Origin: Campylobacteraceae bacterium
GTDB lineage: Bacteria > Campylobacterota > Campylobacteria > Campylobacterales > Sulfurovaceae
Direction: 5' to 3'
NCBI GenBank assembly: GCA_027083075.1
Contig: JALWQQ010000141.1
Location: forward strand, 1-5,183
Length of the DNA: 5,183 nucleotides
A program made the translations under genes and the position numbers. The notes below the pieces were generated by a model that was not told the DNA's origin, did not search any database, and saw only the letters and a list, made by a program, of their open reading frames with translations. This document shows positions 1 through 4,647 of this stretch, one piece after another (position 1 is the first letter of the stretch; every line of letters starts with the position of its first letter).

Positions 1-930
1 ATAGTAGGCGGTGTCCCAACTTTGCAAGTCGATACCGTCACACGCTTTGGCAAAATGTCTCAACGCTTCAAGCTCCTCTTCGGCGCGCGGTAGTGCGGCA
101 TCCGCCAAAGCATCTAAAAAAGCGATCACTTGCTCTTCATTGCGTGCATCCCGTCGCTGCAGTGCATAGGCGGCATAGTTCTCAAAACCCAAAAGTGTTG
201 CCTTTTCGTAGCGAAGCGCCAAGATCTCATCGATAATCGCACCGTTTTCGGGTGCACGGGTGTTGTAGGCTTTGTAGAGCCTTTCACGTAGAGTACGATC
301 GGGACCGTAGGTCATATAGGCGATATAACTTGGCATCTGCAGGCCGAAGCGATACTTGATCTTGCCCTCCTCTTCAAAGCGCGCTGCGACCAAATCGCTT
401 TCGGGTATCCCCTTGACCTGTGTTTCATCCTCGATCACCAGTTCGAACGCAGCGGTGGCGTCAAGTAGGTTTTGGCTAAAGCGATTGCTAAGTTCCGAGA
501 GGCGTAGATCGATCTCCTCAAGCCGCTTTTGCTTCATCTCATCAAGTTCGATGCCCGAGAGTTTAAAGTCGCGCACGGCATTGTCGATCGCTCTTTGTTT
601 GACAGGATCGTTTTCGCTTAGGGAGGCGATCTTCTCGTAGAGCGGGCGGTTTTGTGCGATTTCGGAGTGGAAACGACTCAGCGGTGGCAAAGAGGCTTCA
701 TAAGCCGCTTGTGTCTCTTCGCTGTTGCAAACCGAATTGAGATGCGATAGCGGCGTAAAGAAGGTATCGAGTTGCTCATCAAGACTATCGAGCGGCTTAA
801 AGAGCGCATCATAGCTTGTAACCGCTTCGTCTGTGACCAGCGCATCTATCTTCTCTCTTTGTTTTTTAAGCAGTGCATCGAGTCTTTGCGGAAAGTCCGC
901 AAGCACTGTTTTCGGAAAATCTCTTAACAT
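1..930 (-). CDS. prlC: M3-family oligopeptidase (oligopeptidase A-like), N-terminal part, cut by window edge
   Basis: The reverse strand reads open from an ATG at 930-928 to the window edge, giving 310 residues (MLRDFPKTVLADFPQRLDAL...). The family consists of cytoplasmic zinc metallopeptidases of about 650-700 residues that degrade short peptides, including cleaved signal peptides and protease products. The N-terminal part is a helical domain. From about residue 200 the sequence follows E. coli OpdA as I remember it: MPSYIAYMTYG, then a stretch with LRERLYKAYNTRA, EILALRYEKATLLGFENYAAYAL, and near the edge LRHFAKACDGIDLQSWDTAYY. The loop after NTRA is shorter than in E. coli. The catalytic HEXXH and third zinc ligand would lie beyond the left edge, so activity cannot be judged. 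The start is supported by a GAAGG Shine-Dalgarno (939-943) 8 nt upstream. The gene diverges from rplI. Family assignment is firm; the choice of prlC/opdA over another M3 subfamily name is less so. Confidence 0.88.
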   Translation of the reverse strand, partial: MLRDFPKTVLADFPQRLDALLKKQREKIDALVTDEAVTSYDALFKPLDSLDEQLDTFFTPLSHLNSVCNSEETQAAYEASLPPLSRFHSEIAQNRPLYEKIASLSENDPVKQRAIDNAVRDFKLSGIELDEMKQKRLEEIDLRLSELSNRFSQNLLDATAAFELVIEDETQVKGIPESDLVAARFEEEGKIKYRFGLQMPSYIAYMTYGPDRTLRERLYKAYNTRAPENGAIIDEILALRYEKATLLGFENYAAYALQRRDARNEEQVIAFLDALADAALPRAEEELEALRHFAKACDGIDLQSWDTAYY

Positions 931-938
931 CGTAAAAA

Positions 939-944
939 CCTTCG
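939..944 (-). promoter_or_regulatory. Ribosome binding site of the oligopeptidase gene
   Basis: On the minus strand CGAAGG lies 8 nt before the ATG at 930. It is the only purine-rich Shine-Dalgarno-like stretch close to that start and it supports the choice of this ATG. Confidence 0.6.
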
Positions 945-965
945 TGAAGTGCTTAATTTCGCACC

Positions 966-971
966 ATTCTA
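966..971 (-). promoter_or_regulatory. Candidate extended -10 promoter for the oligopeptidase gene
   Basis: On the minus strand TGTTAGAAT gives a -10 box TAGAAT (five of six matches to TATAAT) preceded by an extended-type TG. Transcription would start near 959, leaving a leader of about 29 nt before the ATG. No good -35 box is seen, which is common for sigma-70 promoters in Campylobacterota. The box overlaps one arm of the palindrome at 970-985. This is inferred from motif and position only. Confidence 0.4.
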
Positions 972-985
972 ACACAGGAGTGTTA
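970..985. promoter_or_regulatory. Palindrome between divergent promoters, possible operator
   Basis: TAACAC-AGGA-GTGTTA is a perfect 6-bp inverted repeat with a 4-bp spacer. It touches the candidate -10 of the oligopeptidase gene on the minus strand and sits directly upstream of the candidate -10 of rplI on the plus strand, so a dimeric regulator bound here could affect both. The right half (GAGTGTTAA, 978-986) matches the right arm of the CIRCE element of the heat-shock repressor HrcA at eight of nine bases, but no proper left arm stands nine bases away. The regulator is unknown. Confidence 0.35.
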
Positions 986-986
986 A

Positions 987-1003
987 TATACTTTGGGTAA
1001 AAT
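987..1003 (+). promoter_or_regulatory. Candidate promoter of the rplI-hslV-hslU cluster
   Basis: Two -10-like hexamers lie in the right place: TATACT (987-992) and TAAAAT (998-1003), each five of six matches to TATAAT. Neither has a recognisable -35 box. Transcription would start at about 999 or 1010, leaving a 30-40 nt leader before rplI. One of the two is probably used because this is the only non-coding DNA upstream of the cluster, but the sequence does not decide which. Confidence 0.35.
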
Positions 1004-1027
1004 CAAACAACTCATAGGTTTAGAAAA

Positions 1028-1033
1028 GAAGGA
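1028..1033 (+). promoter_or_regulatory. Ribosome binding site of rplI
   Basis: GAAGGA lies 6 nt before the ATG at 1040, a good Shine-Dalgarno match and spacing that fixes the rplI start. Confidence 0.75.
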
Positions 1034-1039
1034 TAGCAG

Positions 1040-1486
1040 ATGAAAGTACTCTTAACCAGAGATGTTGCGAAGCTTGGCAAAAAGGGCGAGATCAAAGAGG
1101 TCAAGGACGGTTATGGTCAAAACTTCCTCATCGCTAAGGGGATGGCGAAGTTGGCAACACCCGAAGTGGTAGAGGCGTGGCGTGAAGAGCAGGCGCGAAA
1201 AGAGGCGGAGCTACAAGCGGAGTTGACACGCATAGAGGAGGCTAAAAAGCAGATCGAAAGTACGCCGATACGTATCGAAAAGCCGCTTGCACCCGCAGGC
1301 ATCAAAGGCTCCGTCGGCAATGCCGATATCGCTAAAGCGATCAAAGCGCAACTCGGCATCGAGATCGACAAGAAAGAGATCGCCCTCAAGCGTCATATCA
1401 AGACAACCGGCGAACATACGGTTGACATCAAACTCGGTCACGGCATTCACGCCCAAGCAACCGTCGAAGTGATAGGGGTGGAGTAG
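1040..1486 (+). CDS. rplI: 50S ribosomal protein L9
   Basis: The 148-residue product has the usual length of bacterial L9, which binds domain V of 23S rRNA near the base of the L1 stalk and projects away from the ribosome. The N-terminal RNA-binding domain is clear ([36 protein letters not shown], about residues 1-46). A long charged linker helix follows (about 45-76, [20 protein letters not shown]). The C-terminal domain begins with [13 protein letters not shown], the counterpart of the usual GSVTxxDIA motif, and contains the TTGEH turn. In many bacteria rplI sits with rpsF, ssb and rpsR; here it leads the hslV-hslU pair instead, as I recall from campylobacters. Its last codons carry the Shine-Dalgarno of hslV, so the two genes are probably co-transcribed and perhaps translationally coupled. 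Confidence 0.97.
   Translation: MKVLLTRDVAKLGKKGEIKEVKDGYGQNFLIAKGMAKLATPEVVEAWREEQARKEAELQAELTRIEEAKKQIESTPIRIEKPLAPAGIKGSVGNADIAKAIKAQLGIEIDKKEIALKRHIKTTGEHTVDIKLGHGIHAQATVEVIGVE
1477..1483 (+). promoter_or_regulatory. Ribosome binding site of hslV, inside the rplI 3' end
   Basis: GGTGGAG lies within the last codons of rplI, 5 nt before the hslV ATG at 1489. Ribosomes finishing rplI stop 2 bp before that ATG, an arrangement that favours re-initiation. Confidence 0.7.
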
Positions 1487-1488
1487 CG

Positions 1489-2019
1489 ATGTTTCATGCA
1501 ACAACGATATTGGGCTATCGCGGTGAAGATACCGCGGTGATCGGCGGTGACGGGCAGGTGACTTTCGGCGATGCGGTACTCAAGGGAAACGCTACGAAGA
1601 TTCGTACCCTTTACGAGGGTAAGGTGTTGGCAGGTTTTGCCGGCTCTACGGCAGATGCATTCAACCTTTTCGAGATGTTTGAAGGGTATCTCAATGAACA
1701 AAAAGGCGATCTCTTTAGATCGGTGATCGCCTTTTCGAAGGCGTGGCGACGCGACAAGCATCTGCGACAGCTTGAGGCGATGATGATCGTGCTCAATCGC
1801 GAGCATATCTTTATCTTAAGCGGTAACGGCGATGTGGTTGAACCTGAAGACGGCAAGATCGCCGCGATCGGAAGTGGTGGCAACTTTGCACTCTCGGCAG
1901 CGCGTGCCTTGGACAAACATGCATCCTTAGAGCCGGTTATGCTGGTTAAGGAGTCGTTACGCATCGCGGGTGAACTCTGTATCTATACCAATACCAATAT
2001 CAAAACGCTTAGTCTATAA
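1489..2019 (+). CDS. hslV: ATP-dependent protease peptidase subunit HslV (ClpQ)
   Basis: HslV forms a double hexameric ring with N-terminal threonine active sites in the cytoplasm and degrades proteins unfolded and fed in by HslU. The 176-residue product matches the family in length. Aligned with E. coli HslV, the nucleophile is Thr5, so the residues MFHA form a four-residue propeptide that must be removed; E. coli removes only Met. Other expected features are GGDGQ with Asp21 (mature position 17), KGNATK with Lys37 (mature 33), [11 protein letters not shown] at 48-58, [11 protein letters not shown] at 111-121 and the IGSGG loop at 127-131 with Ser129 (mature 125). The C-terminus has the family motif AGELCIYTN. 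The gene starts 2 bp after rplI and ends 10 bp before hslU. An 11-bp inverted repeat lies inside it at 1701-1735. Confidence 0.97.
   Translation: MFHATTILGYRGEDTAVIGGDGQVTFGDAVLKGNATKIRTLYEGKVLAGFAGSTADAFNLFEMFEGYLNEQKGDLFRSVIAFSKAWRRDKHLRQLEAMMIVLNREHIFILSGNGDVVEPEDGKIAAIGSGGNFALSAARALDKHASLEPVMLVKESLRIAGELCIYTNTNIKTLSL
1701..1735 (+). repeat. Perfect 11-bp inverted repeat inside hslV with an alternative inner hairpin
   Basis: AAAAGGCGATC (1701-1711) is perfectly complementary to GATCGCCTTTT (1725-1735) across a 13-nt loop. Because the right arm ends in TTTT, the RNA form looks like a weak intrinsic terminator. Within it CGATCT (1707-1712) and AGATCG (1717-1722) form a second perfect 6-bp hairpin with loop CTTT. 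The two hairpins share bases and exclude each other. The segment encodes residues 71-83 ([13 protein letters not shown]), so coding constraint may be the whole explanation. Confidence 0.5.
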
Positions 2020-2024
2020 AGGAG
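2018..2024 (+). promoter_or_regulatory. Ribosome binding site that sets a TTG start for hslU
   Basis: AAAGGAG overlaps the hslV stop codon and ends 5 nt before the TTG at 2030-2032. It is the strongest Shine-Dalgarno in the window and shows that hslU begins at this TTG, not at the in-frame ATG at 1970, which has no comparable site. Confidence 0.85.
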
Positions 2025-2029
2025 TCCGT

Positions 2030-3358
2030 TTGGAAAATCTGACACCCAAGGAGATTGTAGCCTATCTGGACAAGTATGTCGTAGGGCAGGCGGATGCAAA
2101 GCGCACCATCGCCGTGGCTCTGCGCAACCGCTATAGACGGATGAGACTACCCAAAGAGATGCAGCAGGATGTGACACCGAAAAATATCTTGATGATCGGC
2201 GATACGGGTGTGGGCAAAACCGAGATCGCACGACGTTTGGCAACGATGATGCAACTGCCGTTTATCAAGGTTGAGGCAAGCAAATATACCGAAGTGGGCT
2301 TCGTCGGGCGCGATGTGGAGTCGATGGTGCGTGATCTTGCGTCAACGGCGCTGCGTCTGGTGCGTGAGAGCGAGAATGAAAAAAATCGCGATCGCATCGA
2401 GGCGTACATAGAAGAGAAGATACTTGAAAAGCTTCTTCCGCCGCTGCCCGAGAGTGCCGGCGACGCAAAGAAGGCGGACTATGAGCGCTCTAAGGAGCGT
2501 ATGCGCGACAAGTTGCGTAGCGGCGAGATAGACCACCTCAAGATCAAGGTAGAGGTGCGTCATAAACCTTCTATCAACGACGACGGGATGCCACCGCAGA
2601 TGATACAGATGCAAGAGTCGCTGATCAAGGTGCTGGGTGCCTACGGAAAGCGCGGTGAAGAGCGCGAGATGAGCATCAAAGAGGCACGAGAGCTACTGCG
2701 CGAAGAGGCAAGCGAGGCGATACTGGATGAAGAGAAGATCAAGCAGCTTGCCAAAGAGAAGGTGGAGAAGGGCGGCATCATCTTTTTGGACGAGATCGAC
2801 AAGATCGCCGTCAATGCCAATATGCAGAGCAGGCAAGATCCGAGTAAGGAGGGCGTGCAGCGCGATCTGCTGCCCATCGTCGAGGGCTCTACCGTTGCAA
2901 CCAAGCTGGGGCAGATCAAGACCGATCATATCCTCTTTATCGCCGCAGGTGCTTTTCATCTAAGCAAACCGAGCGATCTGATTCCGGAACTTCAAGGGCG
3001 TTTTCCGCTGCGTGTCGAGCTTGAGAGTCTTGATGAGGAGGCACTCTATCGCATCCTGACCGAACCGACCAACGCCCTTGTCAAGCAGTATCAGGCGCTT
3101 CTTGCCGTCGAGGATGTACGCTTGGAGTTTGATGAAGCGGCGCTGAGGCGTATCGCGCATTATGCATACGAGGCAAATGAGAAGAGTGAAAATATCGGCG
3201 CGCGTCGCTTGCATACGGTGATGGAGAAGCTGCTCGAGGAGATCAGCTTCGAGGCGGATGCTTATGCAGGAACGAGCTATGAAGTCACAGTCGATCTGGT
3301 CGATCGAAAGATCGGCGATATCGTACAAGATGAAGATGCGACGAAATACATACTGTAA
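2030..3358 (+). CDS. hslU: ATP-dependent protease ATPase subunit HslU (ClpY)
   Basis: HslU is the hexameric AAA+ unfoldase that recognises substrates, unfolds them with ATP and threads them into HslV. From the TTG the protein is 442 residues (MENLTPKEIVAYLDKYVVGQ...), against 443 in E. coli. The N domain carries Walker A GDTGVGKT at 57-64. The pore loop is GFVG at 90-93, where E. coli has GYVG. The inserted I domain spans about 105-245 and is highly charged. Walker B IIFLDEID is at 250-257, the RQDPSKEGVQRDLLPIVEG block at 268-286, the arginine-finger region QGRFP at 322-326 with Arg324, and sensor 2 IGARRLHT at 389-396. The C-terminal tail ends KYIL, the segment that docks into HslV to activate it. 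All catalytic motifs are intact. Starting at the ATG at 1970 would add 20 residues foreign to the family and overlap hslV by 50 bp. Confidence 0.97.
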   Translation: MENLTPKEIVAYLDKYVVGQADAKRTIAVALRNRYRRMRLPKEMQQDVTPKNILMIGDTGVGKTEIARRLATMMQLPFIKVEASKYTEVGFVGRDVESMVRDLASTALRLVRESENEKNRDRIEAYIEEKILEKLLPPLPESAGDAKKADYERSKERMRDKLRSGEIDHLKIKVEVRHKPSINDDGMPPQMIQMQESLIKVLGAYGKRGEEREMSIKEARELLREEASEAILDEEKIKQLAKEKVEKGGIIFLDEIDKIAVNANMQSRQDPSKEGVQRDLLPIVEGSTVATKLGQIKTDHILFIAAGAFHLSKPSDLIPELQGRFPLRVELESLDEEALYRILTEPTNALVKQYQALLAVEDVRLEFDEAALRRIAHYAYEANEKSENIGARRLHTVMEKLLEEISFEADAYAGTSYEVTVDLVDRKIGDIVQDEDATKYIL

Positions 3359-3392
3359 ATTAGAAATTAGAAATTAGGAATGAGGAATGAGG
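3358..3392 (+). repeat. Degenerate 7-bp tandem repeat array, left block (AATKAGN)
   Basis: Five consecutive heptamers start at the last base of the hslU stop codon: AATTAGA, AATTAGA, AATTAGG, AATGAGG, AATGAGG, followed by AACCGAA. A similar array (AATGAGC) lies near the far end of the same gap and is also followed by AACCGA, so the two blocks look like related flanks of the repeat island. A period of seven is not compatible with coding function. The origin is unknown. Confidence 0.75.
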
Positions 3393-3440
3393 AACCGAAT
3401 TTAGTGAAGAGAGAAGAGCGAAGGGTGAAGAGTTTCGGTT
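3393..3440. repeat. 7-bp inverted repeat enclosing a GAAGAGN heptamer array
   Basis: AACCGAA (3393-3399) and TTCGGTT (3434-3440) are perfect inverted repeats. Between them lie four heptamers: GAAGAGA, GAAGAGC, GAAGGGT and GAAGAGT (3406-3433), all purine on the plus strand except for the C in one and the T ending two. This continues the seven-base periodicity of the preceding block with a different consensus. No function can be assigned. Confidence 0.6.
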
Positions 3441-3468
3441 TGCTTTCCTTGGGAAGGCATTTAGTTTT
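3441..3468 (+). terminator. Candidate intrinsic terminator after hslU
   Basis: An 8-bp stem pairs 3441-3448 (TGCTTTCC) with 3452-3459 (GGAAGGCA), with one G-U pair and a TTG loop. It is followed by a T-rich but interrupted tail (TTTAGTTTT, 3460-3468). It lies 83 bp beyond the hslU stop, so it could end the rplI-hslV-hslU transcript. The stem is modest and the T tract is broken, so termination is uncertain. Confidence 0.35.
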
Positions 3469-3474
3469 GAATAA

Positions 3475-3581
3475 GGGGTCTGATCTCAATGATAATGCGT
3501 TAGCGTTATCGTTGGGGGTCTCGAAGAGGGGTCTGACCTCAATGATTAATGCGTTAGCGTTATCGTTGGGGGTCTGACCCC
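3475..3581. repeat. Two tandem copies of a ~53-bp palindromic element (REP/MITE-like)
   Basis: Copy A starts at 3475 and copy B spans 3528-3581; both begin GGGGTCTGA and they share an exact 29-bp run (3493-3521 and 3547-3575). In each, AATGATAATGC (copy B has one extra T) pairs with GCGTTATCGTT around a GTTA loop, using two U-G pairs in the plus-strand RNA. In copy B the stem continues outward to the ends, GGGGTC at 3528-3533 with GACCCC at 3576-3581, so almost the whole element folds on itself. Its right end is also a small palindrome, GGGGTC-T-GACCCC (3569-3581). Copy A has lost the GACCCC end. Palindromes with GGGGTC/GACCCC ends recall REP elements mobilised by IS200/RAYT-type transposases, but no transposase is in the window. 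No T tract follows copy B, so this is not a standard terminator. Confidence 0.8.
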
Positions 3582-3586
3582 AAAGG

Positions 3587-3621
3587 AATGAGCAATGAGC
3601 AATAAGTAATGCGTAACCGAG
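3587..3621 (+). repeat. Degenerate 7-bp tandem repeat array, right block (AATGAGC)
   Basis: Heptamers AATGAGC, AATGAGC, AATAAGT and AATGCGT are followed by AACCGAG. Consensus and terminal AACCGA match the block at 3358-3399, so the hairpin elements are flanked on both sides by the same kind of array. Between 3622 and the era Shine-Dalgarno the sequence is AT-rich, with no convincing promoter and no gene. Confidence 0.65.
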
Positions 3622-3672
3622 AAGTTCAAAAACAAATATGAGACTTTAGCGATACGATAAAAAATAGCGAGC

Positions 3673-3678
3673 AAAGGA
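3673..3678 (+). promoter_or_regulatory. Ribosome binding site of era
   Basis: AAAGGA lies 5 nt before the ATG at 3684. No earlier in-frame start with a comparable site is seen. Confidence 0.7.
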
Positions 3679-3683
3679 AAAGG

Positions 3684-4580
3684 ATGAGTGAGACCAAGGC
3701 GGGGTTTGTTGCCGTCGTGGGGCGCCCCAATGCCGGTAAGAGCACGATGCTTAACCACCTTGTGGGCGAAAAGCTTGCAATGGTAAGCAAAAAGGCGCAA
3801 GCAACCCGTAAGCGGATGAATATCATCGTGATGCACGGTGATGCGCAGATCATCTTTGTCGATACGCCGGGGATTCATGAAAAAGAGCGACTACTCAACC
3901 GTTTTATGCTTGAGGAGGCGCTTAAAGCGATCGGTGACAGTGACCTAACACTCTTCTTAGCACCTGCATCGGATAGCACGGAGGCGTATGAGCGTTTTTT
4001 GCAAAGCATCGACAAGAGGCGGCGTAAGCATATTGTGGTCTTGACAAAGACCGACAGGGTGAGTAATGCGGCGCTACTGCAAAAACTTTCGGAATATCAA
4101 CGCTTCCAAGATCGTTTCGAGGCGATCGTCCCCTTTTCCGTCAAGCGACAAGGTGATGCGACACTTCTTTTGGATACCGTTGTGAAGTGTTTACCTCATT
4201 CACCGTGGCTCTACGATCCCGAGCTACTGACAACCGAGACGATTCGCGAGATCTACAGGGAGCTCATCCGCGAATCTATCTTTGAAAATCTCAGCGACGA
4301 GATCCCTTATGAGAGCGATGTCGTAATCGAGCGTATCGAGGAGGGCGAGGGGCTTGATAGGATCTATGCGACGATCATCGTCGAAAAGCCGAGCCAAAAG
4401 GGGATGATCATCGGCAAGCAGGGGGTAACGATCAAGAGAGTCGGAAGAGACGCACGTGAACTCATGGAGCGTTTTTCGCAAAAAAAGATCTTTTTGGATC
4501 TGCATGTACAGGTACGCAAAGGATGGAGCAAGAGTAGGCGCACCCTAGCTGAGTTGGGGTATATTTTTAAAAAAACTTGA
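3684..4580 (+). CDS. era: GTPase Era, 30S ribosome assembly factor
   Basis: Era is a GTPase that binds the 3' end of 16S rRNA during maturation of the small subunit and acts at the cytoplasmic face of the membrane. The 298-residue product has the normal two-domain layout. The G domain shows G1 GRPNAGKS (13-20), a switch I region AQATRKR (38-44) with Thr41, G3 DTPG (60-63), G4 TKTD (121-124) and a G5-like FSVK (151-154). The G4 motif has Thr where most GTPases have Asn (NKxD); I recall TKVD in C. jejuni Era, so this is probably a lineage trait. The KH RNA-binding domain follows, with the GMIIGKQG loop (240-247), TIKRVG and the conserved RKGWS (278-282). In relatives era follows hslU closely; here a 325-bp repeat island separates them, so era may need its own promoter, which I could not identify. 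Confidence 0.96.
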   Translation: MSETKAGFVAVVGRPNAGKSTMLNHLVGEKLAMVSKKAQATRKRMNIIVMHGDAQIIFVDTPGIHEKERLLNRFMLEEALKAIGDSDLTLFLAPASDSTEAYERFLQSIDKRRRKHIVVLTKTDRVSNAALLQKLSEYQRFQDRFEAIVPFSVKRQGDATLLLDTVVKCLPHSPWLYDPELLTTETIREIYRELIRESIFENLSDEIPYESDVVIERIEEGEGLDRIYATIIVEKPSQKGMIIGKQGVTIKRVGRDARELMERFSQKKIFLDLHVQVRKGWSKSRRTLAELGYIFKKT

Positions 4581-4591
4581 AAAGAGTAAGA

Positions 4592-4618
4592 TTGTTTTAA
4601 TATTATAACATATATAAT
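4592..4618 (+). promoter_or_regulatory. Candidate sigma-70 promoter upstream of the last gene
   Basis: A perfect TATAAT (4613-4618) lies in an AT-rich spacer, with TTGTTT (4592-4597) 15 bp upstream as a partial -35 box; the run of T and A between them is typical of Campylobacterota promoters. A second -10-like hexamer, TATAAC, is at 4604-4609. Transcription would start at about 4625, leaving a leader of about 23 nt before the ATG at 4648. This is the best promoter-like sequence in the window. Confidence 0.55.
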
Positions 4619-4647
4619 TGAGTCGGATTATACGAAAAGTGTGGACA

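Noticed and set aside
356..640. Plus-strand open frame of 94 codons, rich in serine
   Set aside because: It is antisense to the clearly recognisable oligopeptidase frame, and the serine-rich composition is what the reverse complement of such codons gives.
958..986. CIRCE (HrcA) operator in the divergent intergenic region
   Set aside because: Only the right arm fits (eight of nine). The best left-arm candidate matches six of nine and stands 11 rather than 9 bases away.
1970..2029. ATG at 1970 as the hslU start
   Set aside because: It lies inside hslV, adds 20 residues not seen in HslU and has no Shine-Dalgarno, whereas TTG 2030 has an excellent one.
2960..3328. Minus-strand open frame of 122 codons
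   Set aside because: It is antisense to conserved HslU sequence, with no ribosome binding site or family resemblance.
3380..3577. A 65-codon open frame downstream of hslU
   Set aside because: It is read through the heptamer arrays and the tandem hairpin elements; its repeated NALALSLGV segments come from the DNA repeat, and it has no ribosome binding site.
3475..3581. CRISPR array
   Set aside because: There are only two tandem copies, with no unique spacer between them, and the unit itself is a long palindrome; there are no cas genes.
4482..4495. 14-bp perfect palindrome AAAAAGATCTTTTT in era
   Set aside because: It follows directly from the codons for the KKIFL stretch in the KH domain and is low in complexity; no sign of a separate role.
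4639..4647. GTG at 4639 as the start of the last gene
   Set aside because: It is in frame but has no ribosome binding site; ATG 4648 gives the more natural basic N-terminus, although its own site is weak too.
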